A DNA stretch of 52,785 nt from Treponema sp. UBA937 (lineage in GTDB: Bacteria > Spirochaetota > Spirochaetia > Treponematales > Breznakiellaceae), in the NCBI GenBank assembly GCA_002293455.1, contig DBDH01000092.1:1-52785 (forward strand). The letters are read 5' to 3'. Shown in pieces: positions 1 to 7,948 of this stretch. A program made the position numbers and the translations under genes. The notes under the pieces were generated by a model. That model worked only from the letters and a program-made list of their open reading frames with translations. It did not search any database and had not been told where the DNA came from. Every line of letters begins with the position of its first letter. Position 1 is the stretch's first letter.

Positions 1-999
1 CCCGATGATGTGTTCGCTTTTGTTAAAGGCTTTGATCTCTGGAATAAACTGTATCAAAAACTCAAGCGGATTTATTCCGGTCTTGATTATGGGTTTTCCG
101 TTTCAGAGCTTCTCTGGCGTTTTGAAGACGGGCTATATGTTCCCGATAACATTATCACCCGAAAGCCGGAACGGTTTGTATTCGGCCGTGACTGGAAATT
201 ATATCTCAACGAATACGGAGAGCGGAAGCCGCTTGATCATCCTTATAAGTGGCTTGAGTATCATCACGACACCGATGATGAAAATCCCTATGGAACAAGC
301 GTTCTCCGTTGTGTATATTGGGCGTGGATGTTTAAGCGTGCGGGCTATGAGTTCTGGCTCCAGGCGACTGAAAAGTTTTCGGTGAAATCTATTTTAGCCT
401 TGTTCAAAGCTGAGGGGGATGATGAGACTATCCGTAAAAGAGCGGTCGGTATTGCAGAACAGCTTCTCGGTCTTGTATCCGGTTCGGCTTCGGCTGTTGG
501 TAATGTTGAGTCAATTCATGAAGTCGGTATGTCCGGTGATCTTATCGGTTTCTCTGCACTTGTTGATGCCTGTGATATACAGATAAGTTATGGTCTCACC
601 GGGCAGTCTATCGCCACAAGTAAAACCGATGGAGGGAGTCTCGCTCTCGGTGAAGTGCAAGCTGATCTTTTTTATGAAGACGCGAAAGGCATCGCACTTG
701 AAGGTCAGGCTCTCATTCAGAAGATTATCAATTGGGTGGTTGAGCTGAACGGTTTTACTCATGCCGTTCCGCCTCTCGCTGAAATTGATACCGAACGGAA
801 GGCGAGTTTTGCCGAGGTGATGAGCGCAGTTGATCACGGCGTTCCGGTTTCCCGTGCCGCGCTGTATGACCGTTACGGACTGCCGAAACCAAGAGACGAT
901 GAGGATGCTTTCAAAAAAGAAACTTCATCCGGGTTTGCTCTGTCTGATTCCGGTAAAAAAAAAGTGCAAAAACCAAAACCGCTGATACGGATTATGTAG
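1..999 (+). CDS. Mu-like portal protein (DUF935, gp29 family), 5' end outside window
   Basis: The frame is open to the first base, so the N-terminus lies outside the window; about 332 codons remain of a family usually near 500 residues. The portal forms the dodecameric ring through which DNA enters the phage head. Family-typical stretches are seen: NIITRKPERF, GERKPLDHPYKW, NPYGTSVLRCVYW, and near the end RAALYDRYGLPKPRDDEDAF. The reading frame ends at TAG 997-999 shortly after a run of nine A (955-963). The same DNA read in the -1 frame stays open for nearly 1.5 kb into the MuF gene, so the natural product may be longer through frameshifting, or the A run may be a mutation. Confidence 0.85.
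   Translation, partial: PDDVFAFVKGFDLWNKLYQKLKRIYSGLDYGFSVSELLWRFEDGLYVPDNIITRKPERFVFGRDWKLYLNEYGERKPLDHPYKWLEYHHDTDDENPYGTSVLRCVYWAWMFKRAGYEFWLQATEKFSVKSILALFKAEGDDETIRKRAVGIAEQLLGLVSGSASAVGNVESIHEVGMSGDLIGFSALVDACDIQISYGLTGQSIATSKTDGGSLALGEVQADLFYEDAKGIALEGQALIQKIINWVVELNGFTHAVPPLAEIDTERKASFAEVMSAVDHGVPVSRAALYDRYGLPKPRDDEDAFKKETSSGFALSDSGKKKVQKPKPLIRIM
951..966 (+). other. A9 slippery run at the portal/MuF junction
   Basis: Nine consecutive A (955-963) follow GGT and precede GTG. In the portal frame the codons read GGT AAA AAA AAA GTG; a one-base backward slip gives AAA AAA AGT GCA and enters the frame of the MuF gene. A AAA AAA is a classic -1 slippage heptamer. The downstream frame has no ATG, GTG or TTG between its preceding stop (954-956) and 1218, which fits expression by frameshifting, although a simple frameshift mutation explains the same facts. 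Confidence 0.55.
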
Positions 1000-2447
1000 C
1001 ACTGGAAAAAGCACATATTACTGAACTTGACAGCCTCGACAGCGCCGCCCAAAAGCGAATCCGCGAGAGTGTAAAAAAGACACTTTCTTTCTATATAGAA
1101 AGCCTTTCAAAGACCGATAAGCCGCCTTCAAAAGAAGCATTAGAAAAGCCTTACCACCCTGAAATCGATTCTTCCTTTATAAAAGAAACCGAAACACTTA
1201 TCGCCGCGGCGCTCCTCATGGGAATGGATCACGCTTCCCGAAAGATAGACGCAGCGGATACAGAAATCCCCCCGCTCCCTTTTGAGGAAGCCGTTTCTTT
1301 TATGAAAAACCGTATTCCCATAACAAAGGCAGAATGGAATACCCTTGAGCCGAAACTGCGTTTTCGCGCCTTCACCGTTGCCCGTCTCGCCCAGTGTGAT
1401 TACATCGACACTGCCCGGCAGGTTTTATTCAAGGCGATGGAAAGCGGGAAAGGTGTTGCCGAAACGCACAAGCAATGGCAGACATTGCAAACGCTCATCC
1501 AAGATGACGCGATGAAACTCAAGCCCGGTTATTGGGAGAATGTATTTCGTACCAATACCCAGACCGCGTATACTGCCGGGAAGCTCATGCGGTTTCAGAA
1601 CAACCCGCCTCCTGCCTGGCGCCTTCTCGTTGTGGAAGACAGTCGTACTTCGGACATTTGCCGGGGACTTATCCGCGATGGGAAGCAAGATGTTGCAATG
1701 ACAGCCGATCATCCGTTCTGGAAAACCTTCGGTTTCCCGCCGTATCATTATCAGTGCCGGACAGGATTACAGGCGGTGTATCAAAGCGAAATTGAAGACG
1801 GAACGATTGTAGAGAACCCGGCGATGGAGGAACTCAGAGAACGGTTCAAGCCAATGGATGGGTTTGGAGGGAATCCAGTTGATAAAGAAAGCTGGTGGAA
1901 ACTCACTGACCGCATGATTGAGAGAGCTTCTCAATATGGAATCGATGGTGACATTGTTGTTCTTGCTCATCAACTGGGTATGAAAAATTATGCGCTTGAT
2001 TTAGTCCAAGGTTATGAAACGCTGTTTACTTCTTCATCCGGAGGTTATGTAAAAAAAGCAAAACTCGCTAATCCCGGAAAAGAGAATCGTCAAGAGAAAG
2101 GCCATTGGGTTGAAACTGATGAATTTGGCGCCGCTCAAAAAGCGGCTAATGCAGGACATCAGGTTTTCTTCTTGCCAAGAACTACAGTCCAAGGCGTTAA
2201 TAACTTAGATGTAATTATTGATAACGAACTTGGTGATATAAAGCATATTTTTACACCTACACTAAACGCTATAGTATATGCAATCAGAGGGGCGAGAAGA
2301 CAAGGAGCTTCGACCGTTCTTGTTGATATTGTAACTCAAGCACTAGATTGGGAAACAATTGAGCAAGCTGTAAAGAGTCAGGTGCGAAACCATATCAAGA
2401 AAGCATTGGTTATTTGGAAAGGCAAATTATATGAAATTACAAAATAA
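957..2447 (+). CDS. MuF-like minor head protein with C-terminal toxin-like (CdiA-CT tRNase-like) tip
   Basis: The frame is open from 957 to the TAA at 2445; the first usual start codon is ATG 1218, which falls inside a conserved-looking helical region, so entry by -1 frameshift at the A9 run is likely. The N-terminal two thirds match MuF/SPP1 gp7 minor head proteins: VFRTNTQTAYTAG, VVEDSRTSDICRGL, then HPFWKTFGFPPYHYQCR. MuF proteins bind the portal inside the head. The last 125 residues look like a different module: ETDEFGAAQKAANAGHQV, then D-V-I-I-D and GDIKH, then QGASTVLVDI, a pattern of the CdiA C-terminal tRNase class (PD-(D/E)XK-like D...DxK). The tip is AT-richer than the body. MuF proteins with exchangeable toxin tips are a described class. 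No protein immunity gene follows. Confidence 0.7.
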   Translation, partial: KKSAKTKTADTDYVALEKAHITELDSLDSAAQKRIRESVKKTLSFYIESLSKTDKPPSKEALEKPYHPEIDSSFIKETETLIAAALLMGMDHASRKIDAADTEIPPLPFEEAVSFMKNRIPITKAEWNTLEPKLRFRAFTVARLAQCDYIDTARQVLFKAMESGKGVAETHKQWQTLQTLIQDDAMKLKPGYWENVFRTNTQTAYTAGKLMRFQNNPPPAWRLLVVEDSRTSDICRGLIRDGKQDVAMTADHPFWKTFGFPPYHYQCRTGLQAVYQSEIEDGTIVENPAMEELRERFKPMDGFGGNPVDKESWWKLTDRMIERASQYGIDGDIVVLAHQLGMKNYALDLVQGYETLFTSSSGGYVKKAKLANPGKENRQEKGHWVETDEFGAAQKAANAGHQVFFLPRTTVQGVNNLDVIIDNELGDIKHIFTPTLNAIVYAIRGARRQGASTVLVDIVTQALDWETIEQAVKSQVRNHIKKALVIWKGKLYEITK

Positions 2448-2497
2448 AAAACCTGCCAAGATCCGTTCCCCAAAGGGGCCCAGACTCCGCAGGTTTT
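2448..2497 (+). terminator. Nested hairpin immediately after the MuF-toxin stop codon
   Basis: Arm AAAACCTGC (2448-2456) pairs perfectly with GCAGGTTTT (2489-2497), and the loop holds a second stem CCCC-AAA-GGGG (2468-2478). The stem begins on the base after the stop codon and its right arm ends in TTTT. It could be a terminator acting in both directions or the first element of the structured stretch that follows. Confidence 0.5.
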
Positions 2498-2789
2498 ACT
2501 CGTTTGGAAACCAGCACGACCCAAAAGGACCGATCAGTTCACAAACCTTCTATAAATAATATCGCTCACTCTATGTGAAAAGTCAAGCAATTTTGTAAAA
2601 CACCGGCGTTGCCGGATAAGCGGTATTAAGCCGCAAATATAACAGGCAGAGCCCGGCAGAATCCACCTGCCGGACAGGCGCGCAAACGCCTCCAGGTTTC
2701 CCTGATTCCACCCAACCTAGCACTAGGTGTTTTCAGTATGATAACCTTTTTGTCTTTTGGTAAAGCCTAAACAAGTGTAGAGGGTTTCT
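2498..2789 (+). other. Hairpin-rich non-coding stretch, possible structured RNA
   Basis: No gene is seen here. Between 2603 and 2728 there are five close hairpins: CCGGC/GCCGG (2603-2607, 2611-2615), GCGG/CCGC (2620-2623, 2631-2634), CCGGCAG/CTGCCGG with a 7-base loop (2653-2659, 2667-2673), AGGCG/CGCCT (2676-2680, 2687-2691), and ACCTAG/CTAGGT (2715-2720, 2723-2728). ACCTG (2665-2669) could also pair with CAGGT (2693-2697) to close a larger multi-branch fold. This is denser than expected by chance and may be a phage RNA, but I recognise no known family. Confidence 0.4.
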
Positions 2790-3581
2790 ATGAAAACACC
2801 ACTATCGTATTACGGAGGAAAGCAGCAGCTCGCTTCCAAGATTCTTTCTCTCATTCCGGAACATAGGATTTATTGCGAACCTTTCCTCGGCGGCGCCGCG
2901 GTATTTTTCGCGAAGGAGCCGTCGCCGGTTGAAGTGATTAACGATTCAAACGGAGAGCTCATCAATTTCTACGAGGTTCTCAAGCGTGATTATTCAGTCC
3001 TGGAAAGGGAAATCGCTATAAGTCTTCATAGCCGGAAACAACACCGACATGCCGAAGTAATTTACGAAAACCCAGAGATGTTTGATCGGGTAAAACGCGC
3101 TTGGGCCGTGTGGATGCTCGCTAATACTTCTTATGGTTGTAAACTGAATGGATGCTTCGGCTTTGATCGGGTGGGAACTTCAAGCAAGAAATTGAAAAAC
3201 AAACGGACACAGTTTTCAATCGATTATGCCGCAAGGCTCCAAGAGGTTCAGATTGAATGTTGTGATGCCCTGCGGATTATCAAAAGCAGAGACACTACAG
3301 AAACGTTCTTCTATCTTGATCCGCCGTATGTCGGTACCGACCAAGGGCATTATGATGGATATTCTCAAGAGGATTTTGACGTTTTGTTACAGCTTTTAGA
3401 GAATATACAGGGGAAGTTTTTGTTGAGTTCTTTTCGGAATAAATCGCTCGTAGAATATACCTGCCAAAATAAGTGGGAAACGCTCGAAATGAAGATGACG
3501 TGTTCTATGACTAACCGTTCTCAAAATCCGAGGGGAAAGGTGGAAGTATTGACCGCGAACTATCCTATTTCTGTGGGGTAA
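2790..3581 (+). CDS. dam: D12-class DNA adenine methylase (Dam family)
   Basis: The protein (263 aa, normal length for the family) transfers a methyl group from S-adenosylmethionine to N6 of adenine in DNA. The N-terminus TPLSYYGGKQQLASKI and FLGGAAVFF form the AdoMet-binding motif I, and YLDPPYVG near residue 178 is the catalytic DPPY motif IV. It sits after the MuF gene in the prophage fragment and has its own leader. Phage Dam enzymes usually protect phage DNA against host restriction or mark packaging. The recognition sequence cannot be read from the protein; GATC is the usual target of the family. The ATG is preceded by TAGAGGGTTTCT, a plausible ribosome-binding site. Confidence 0.9.
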   Translation: MKTPLSYYGGKQQLASKILSLIPEHRIYCEPFLGGAAVFFAKEPSPVEVINDSNGELINFYEVLKRDYSVLEREIAISLHSRKQHRHAEVIYENPEMFDRVKRAWAVWMLANTSYGCKLNGCFGFDRVGTSSKKLKNKRTQFSIDYAARLQEVQIECCDALRIIKSRDTTETFFYLDPPYVGTDQGHYDGYSQEDFDVLLQLLENIQGKFLLSSFRNKSLVEYTCQNKWETLEMKMTCSMTNRSQNPRGKVEVLTANYPISVG

Positions 3582-3596
3582 CGGTTTAGGTAACAG

Positions 3597-3645
3597 AACA
3601 GGCATAAAACAGCCGTTTTTATGGAGTTTTATGCCTGTTTTACTG
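3597..3645 (+). terminator. Terminator of the prophage transcript
   Basis: A perfect 14-bp inverted repeat, AACAGGCATAAAAC (3597-3610) with GTTTTATGCCTGTT (3626-3639), lies 15 bases after the methylase stop. The loop is 15 bases, and T-rich sequence follows. It most likely ends the prophage operon. Confidence 0.65.
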
Positions 3646-3771
3646 GTTTTTGATTATCATGGGAATGATCGGGGGCGGTGGGTGTATTTCTTTGTGGAAT
3701 ATGGAGTTAGAGAGCTTCCGGGGCTTGACTGGGATTTGCCATTCTCTATGATTATTTACATTTGCGGTTCC

Positions 3772-3802
3772 TTGACAAATATCTTACGTAGAGTGTTATA
3801 AT
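3772..3802 (+). promoter_or_regulatory. Sigma-70-type promoter of the lipoprotein island
   Basis: TTGACA (3772-3777) and TATAAT (3797-3802) are both perfect consensus hexamers, but the spacer is 19 bp instead of 17. The predicted transcription start near 3809 is about 50 bases before the first lipoprotein ATG at 3859. Confidence 0.65.
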
Positions 3803-3858
3803 GTAGTTACCGCTTCTTTGTTTTTCTTTCTGTGCAAAAAATTGCTACAGAGGTTTTT

Positions 3859-5607
3859 ATGAAAAACGTCAAAAAATCCGCTTTTTTTGTCTTTACAGTT
3901 TTCACTTTAATTACCGTTGCAACTATTGTTATAACAACATGCAAAGCACCTGTTGGCTCAAATATCGATAAAGACAATATTGGTAATTCGTTGCCGGATA
4001 CAAACAGCGGTGAAACCCGCCTTGTTGTCGGGATGTACGATGCTTCGCCGCAAGCTTCCGCAAGAAGCGTGGAAATCCCAAACAACGGAAAAGGTATTCA
4101 AGGAATTGAATCACTTATTCTTACTGTGCGCGAAATGGTTGTTATAGACTCAAACGACAATCATATCACCATTCTTGATGAAGAGCGTACAATTGACATA
4201 CTTGGAGTTTCAAGAAGTGAGCCTGTAATTTTATCCGATGTTTCTATAGAACCGGGTGTTTACAAAGAACTGCGTCTTGTACTTAATGATGAAAACACAA
4301 TTACGATAAACGGCGAAACATACCCAATACGGATACCAAGCGGAGAACAATCGGGACTAAAACTGAAAGGTCCCTTTGAAATATTTAATGGTAAATTGTT
4401 TACGTTGATGATAGAACTGAACACCGACCGTTCTGTCCATTGGAATCAAGGTCAGGGATATTCGCTGCGTCCGGTGCTGAACATCGAAACCGGTGCGAAT
4501 GTTCTTGGTATATTCAGAGGAAATATGACCGTTTCCGGCAACATTGGAGCCGGCGAAACGCTGGTTCAGCTTAACGACGACGGCACTGCGCGGATGCAAG
4601 TTGCCAGTTATCCGCGCTATACTGTGCGGGGACAGTATTATTACAATTCGGTGACAAAAATACTTACATTGAACGACTTTGATTTAAGCGGACCCAAGAT
4701 GAGCGGATTGCGGAAAAGGAAGATCATGAATGAATTTCCAAATGAAGTAAATCTTCCTGTAAAACAATGGTCACCGAATGATATTATCGCCATCGATACT
4801 TCGGGGGTGGCAGTAAATCTGCAAAGGGTTGATGAGTTTAATTTCAACGCAACTTTCACGGAATTTACGCTCAATGTTGATTACCCTGATTCTTCCGCGA
4901 ACGGCAAGGAAGTTGCCGCTGTCATTGAGTTTATCGATACCGGAATGACCACTCAAACTATTACCGGAACTATCGAAGGCTCGCGCTTTACCGAAAATGT
5001 GCTGATTCCGAATAATTATCTTCTTGAAAGCAGTACCCGCCTGCGGATAAGAGCGTATCTCTTTGACGATCCAGAGGATTTGAATACCGAAGTTGGAGTA
5101 TACGCAAGTAATCTGACAGAAATAATGAGCGGTTCAAGGTTTTCTGCAAGTACAGTAAATCCTTGGCAGGAAGAGCAAATCTACACCTTGCAGCGTAATG
5201 GAAGCGGGCAGGAATTTACCGTGGAGTTTCCGCGAAGATTGAATATCAGGATGGAGCATGAGAATTTTACCAATAACAATCCGGTAGTAAGCTGGGATGC
5301 TTATCCAGGAGCAAACGGATATTTTGTTTTGGTAACGATGTCGAACAAGGATTTTGATAAAACTCTTGGAAATACCGGCGGCAACAGACCTTATAAACCG
5401 CTGTTTTATCAGCATACATATAACACGGATATAACAATTGATTCCGAACTTATTCGATTTATCGAGGAAGATGATAATCCTCCCACAATTGATGTTGGAG
5501 ATAAAATCGTTATTGAAGTGTATGCTCTGGACAATTCAGGCATACTGGATTCTGCAAACAAGAAAGGTGCTTTTTTGATGAATTCTTTAAGAGTTACAAG
5601 AAGATAG
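3859..5607 (+). CDS. DUF4382-type lipoprotein with C-terminal repeat domain
   Basis: Start ATG 3859 is chosen over an upstream in-frame GTG (3832) because ACAGAGG precedes it and the signal peptide then begins MKNVKKSAFF. A hydrophobic stretch ends in VITTC, a relaxed spirochaetal lipobox. Residues about 50-210 (ETRLVVGMYDASP, then EPGVYKELRLVL) resemble the DUF4382 fold of exported proteins. The last 120 residues (NFTNNNPVVSWDAYPGANGY, later IEVYALDNSGILD) recur in the lipoprotein at 7271, so the two share a domain. It heads a run of lipoprotein genes under the 3772 promoter. Function unknown; surface or periplasmic location is inferred from the signal. Confidence 0.75.
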   Translation: MKNVKKSAFFVFTVFTLITVATIVITTCKAPVGSNIDKDNIGNSLPDTNSGETRLVVGMYDASPQASARSVEIPNNGKGIQGIESLILTVREMVVIDSNDNHITILDEERTIDILGVSRSEPVILSDVSIEPGVYKELRLVLNDENTITINGETYPIRIPSGEQSGLKLKGPFEIFNGKLFTLMIELNTDRSVHWNQGQGYSLRPVLNIETGANVLGIFRGNMTVSGNIGAGETLVQLNDDGTARMQVASYPRYTVRGQYYYNSVTKILTLNDFDLSGPKMSGLRKRKIMNEFPNEVNLPVKQWSPNDIIAIDTSGVAVNLQRVDEFNFNATFTEFTLNVDYPDSSANGKEVAAVIEFIDTGMTTQTITGTIEGSRFTENVLIPNNYLLESSTRLRIRAYLFDDPEDLNTEVGVYASNLTEIMSGSRFSASTVNPWQEEQIYTLQRNGSGQEFTVEFPRRLNIRMEHENFTNNNPVVSWDAYPGANGYFVLVTMSNKDFDKTLGNTGGNRPYKPLFYQHTYNTDITIDSELIRFIEEDDNPPTIDVGDKIVIEVYALDNSGILDSANKKGAFLMNSLRVTRR

Positions 5608-5618
5608 GGAGAAATTTT

Positions 5619-6224
5619 ATGAATAATTTTCAGAAATCTATATTTGTTGGTATATGTATTGTTGTTTCTTTGTTTTTTACTGGATGTGGGGGAGGCGGAG
5701 AACCTATGACTTTTGAACCGCTTGATCCTGATGAAATAGGATTTTATATCGGCGGTCCTTCAAATGGTCCTATAAACTTCTATGGTACCGTTTTTGAAGA
5801 GAATAAAATTGTTGACGCAGATTTACGGATGTCAATGTATAACGAGAATTTCGATTCTGCTTTTGATCATCTTTGGGGTTATGTTGATGGTGATTTTTAT
5901 TTCTATTTTGAAAATGAAATGTATAATGAGTATGTAGGGAATATTGTATTTCCAGAAAAGAAGATAAAAAGAAACGTAAATCCTGACACGCAGTACTATT
6001 TGGGAACAACAGAGATAACGACTGATAGATGGTATGATAATTTATACAATCATAGTTATGAACCGCTAACAATATACCGTCTTGAGGATACTAATCCTAT
6101 TTTCTCACCCGGAAAATGGTATAAAGTTGTTTTGACAGTTAACGCCGAGGATCCGTTTACGATACCACCTACAATGAATTTTTATTGGAGCTCTGGAGAG
6201 CTTAACCCCGATTTCGAATACTAA
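5619..6224 (+). CDS. Hypothetical lipoprotein
   Basis: This 201-residue protein starts MNNFQKSIFVGI and has a clear lipobox, FFTGC, followed by a GGGG linker, so the mature protein is lipid-anchored at Cys23. The rest is rich in Tyr, Phe, Asn and Asp (for example YVDGDFYFYFENEMYN) with no recognised domain. The ATG is preceded by AGGGAGAAATTTT, a good ribosome-binding site, 11 bases after the previous stop, so it is co-transcribed with the DUF4382 lipoprotein. No function can be assigned. Confidence 0.7.
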   Translation: MNNFQKSIFVGICIVVSLFFTGCGGGGEPMTFEPLDPDEIGFYIGGPSNGPINFYGTVFEENKIVDADLRMSMYNENFDSAFDHLWGYVDGDFYFYFENEMYNEYVGNIVFPEKKIKRNVNPDTQYYLGTTEITTDRWYDNLYNHSYEPLTIYRLEDTNPIFSPGKWYKVVLTVNAEDPFTIPPTMNFYWSSGELNPDFEY

Positions 6225-6243
6225 TACTCATATAGGAGCCGCA

Positions 6244-7173
6244 ATGACATCATTACGTTTTTTATGTTGTATCCGAACAATACTGTTCCTGCTGGGTATT
6301 GCTTCTCTTATAAATTGCTCTCAAGAAGGCATTGTAATAAAGGATGGATATATAGGCGAATACAATGGATTCCAATATGAATACTATGGGGTGGGAATGC
6401 GAATTAATGGCTACACGGGAAGTAGCACGACCCTTTCTATTCCCTCGTATATAAAAACTATGGGAGTTCTTTTTATCCGCGGCAGGGAGCGTATACCTGA
6501 GACTTTTCCTGCCGAATATACAGAAGGCGCGTTGGAAAATAAAAATCTTACAAAAGTGCTACTTCCGAGCAATCTTTATCAAATTAGCTCTGGCGCCTTT
6601 GCAAATAATGAACTTTCGGAGATACAATTTCCCAATACTCTTGAATGGATTTATGATTCCGCTTTTATAAGTAATCAGCTTACTTCTGTAGTTTTGCCGG
6701 ATAGTCTAGATGACGGTGGTCTTGGAATGCAGGCTTTTGCGAATAACCAAATAAGCAATGTGACTTTCGGCAGCGGAATTACCAATGTTGGGTATGAATC
6801 ATTTAGAAATAATAAGATAAGCAGCCTTATTATTCCGCCCAATATTACCCGTATTTTTATGCGGGCATTTGCGGATAATGAAATCGCGGAATTGCATCTT
6901 CCTGAAAATATTGATATATATGATTCCGTATTTGAGAACAATAAACTTACCAGTCTAATAATTCCTAAAGGAATCAGAATTTCCCGGGGCACGTTTATCG
7001 GCAATAATATTACCCACATAGATGTAGGTGAAAATGTACAGTTACATCCATCTGCTGCGGTATTTGAATTAGGCTTTGATGAGTTCTACCGAAATAATGG
7101 TGAGCAAAGCGGGACTTATGTGTATGAGAATGGCGGGTGGACATTTTCTCCTGCTCAAATTATTACCGAATGA
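6244..7173 (+). CDS. BspA-type leucine-rich repeat lipoprotein
   Basis: The 309-residue product has a signal peptide ending SLINC, then a short N-terminal region and about seven copies of a roughly 23-residue repeat typified by AFANNELSEIQFPNTL and AFADNEIAELHLPENI. This is the LRR_5/BspA pattern of Treponema and Bacteroides surface proteins that bind host or matrix proteins. It follows the previous lipoprotein by 19 bases with TAGGAGCC before the ATG. The leader and first 60 residues recur in two shorter copies downstream (7170 and 9183). The extreme C-terminus lies on a segment that is repeated near 9165 but read there in another frame, which suggests the 3' end was formed by recombination. 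Confidence 0.8.
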   Translation: MTSLRFLCCIRTILFLLGIASLINCSQEGIVIKDGYIGEYNGFQYEYYGVGMRINGYTGSSTTLSIPSYIKTMGVLFIRGRERIPETFPAEYTEGALENKNLTKVLLPSNLYQISSGAFANNELSEIQFPNTLEWIYDSAFISNQLTSVVLPDSLDDGGLGMQAFANNQISNVTFGSGITNVGYESFRNNKISSLIIPPNITRIFMRAFADNEIAELHLPENIDIYDSVFENNKLTSLIIPKGIRISRGTFIGNNITHIDVGENVQLHPSAAVFELGFDEFYRNNGEQSGTYVYENGGWTFSPAQIITE

Positions 7174-7259
7174 GGAAAGGAAGTTTTATATTTTGTATCC
7201 GAACAATGCTATTGCTGTTGGGTACTGCTTCCTTTATCAATTGCTCTCAAGAAAGATGA
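7170..7259 (+). pseudogene. Leader-only remnant of the BspA-type lipoprotein
   Basis: An open frame of 29 codons starts at ATG 7170, overlapping the preceding stop, and reads MRKGSFIFCIRTMLLLLG followed by FINCSQE. This is the signal peptide and lipobox of the 6244 protein, ending in TGA two residues after the conserved CSQE. It could be translated as a tiny lipopeptide, but the close match to the longer copies suggests a truncated gene. Confidence 0.6.
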
Positions 7260-7270
7260 GGTGATGAACT

Positions 7271-7828
7271 ATGAAATATCAAAGAATATTTTGTTTACTA
7301 GCTTGTTTTTTAATCTTGTTGAGTTGGAGCTGTAAACCTGAAATTGACCTTTTAGAAAGGCCCCTGTTATTTCCACAACAAAACTTGAATATCCAGATGG
7401 ATACACAAAATTTTACCACCAACAGTCCGGTGATAACTTGGAATTCTTACCCAGGTGCAAACGGGTATTTTATTTTGGTGCTGCTGGAAAATAAGTATCA
7501 TGACAGTGATGGTGATGAGTTAGCAGGTATCCCTAAAAAAATAGGGAATGGCGAAGACTACTTAACCATAGATTTAGGCAATTTAGACTTTTATGTATGG
7601 AACATTACCTGGTACGAGTATGCAAAAAATACGGGTATTCAATTTTTCATACAGTTTACTGAAAGCTATGTAAATTACTCTGGTCTAGATACCATTGTTC
7701 TGGAATCAGATATTGTACCGGGGGATATAATTAGGATTGAGGTATATGCGTTGGATGGTTCTGGAACGTTGGATTTGGAAAATCGAACGGGAGCTTTATG
7801 TATGGATTCCCTGAACGTAGTGAGATAA
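7271..7828 (+). CDS. Lipoprotein sharing the C-terminal domain of the 3859 protein
   Basis: This 185-residue protein has a signal ending LSWSC and then almost only the domain found at the end of the DUF4382 lipoprotein: NFTTNSPVITWNSYPGANGY here against NFTNNNPVVSWDAYPGANGY there, and IEVYALDGSGTLD against IEVYALDNSGILD. The domain spans about residues 35-185. The shared W-x-x-YPGANGYF pattern is reminiscent of fibronectin-III-like beta sandwiches, but I do not recognise the family. Good ribosome-binding site GATGAGGTGATGAACT. Probably an envelope protein made from the same operon. Confidence 0.7.
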   Translation: MKYQRIFCLLACFLILLSWSCKPEIDLLERPLLFPQQNLNIQMDTQNFTTNSPVITWNSYPGANGYFILVLLENKYHDSDGDELAGIPKKIGNGEDYLTIDLGNLDFYVWNITWYEYAKNTGIQFFIQFTESYVNYSGLDTIVLESDIVPGDIIRIEVYALDGSGTLDLENRTGALCMDSLNVVR

Positions 7829-7841
7829 GAAGGATAAAATA

Positions 7842-7946
7842 ATGAAAAACGCAAAGAAATATAGGTATGTCAAAACAGGAGACTTGGCAGAACAATTAGA
7901 GTGGTGGGAATCCAAAGTTGCTGAATATGAAAGATGGAGAGACTAA
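7842..7946 (+). CDS. Small hypothetical protein, 34 residues
   Basis: ATG 7842 follows GAAGGATAAAATA, a good ribosome-binding site, and opens a 34-codon frame (MKNAKKYRYVKTGDLAEQ, then a WWESKVAEYERWRD end). It is charged and has no signal peptide. It begins 13 bases after one lipoprotein gene and its stop lies 2 bases before the next start, so it fits an operon gap. There is no homology to judge by; it may be a real small protein or the remains of a longer gene. Confidence 0.4.
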   Translation: MKNAKKYRYVKTGDLAEQLEWWESKVAEYERWRD

Positions 7947-7948
7947 GA

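Larger units (their letters stand above)
1..3640 (+). mobile_element. Right-hand part of a truncated Mu-like prophage
   Basis: The segment carries a DUF935-type portal gene, a MuF-type minor head gene, a hairpin-rich stretch and a D12-class adenine methylase, all on one strand, closed by a strong inverted-repeat terminator. In Mu-like phages the portal (gp29) and MuF (gp30) genes are adjacent and are followed by scaffold, protease and capsid genes. None of those follow here; chromosomal lipoprotein genes start right after the terminator. I infer a defective or rearranged prophage whose left part lies outside the window. No terminal repeat or integrase is visible inside the window, so the exact right boundary is uncertain. 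Confidence 0.6.

Noticed and set aside
2603..2728. Hairpin series considered as a CRISPR array or integron attC sites
   Set aside because: The stems differ in sequence, are not evenly spaced and lack attC core triplets; no cas or integrase gene is in the window.
3832..3858. GTG 3832 as start of the first lipoprotein
   Set aside because: ATG 3859 has a ribosome-binding site and gives a normal signal peptide; the extra nine residues would spoil it.
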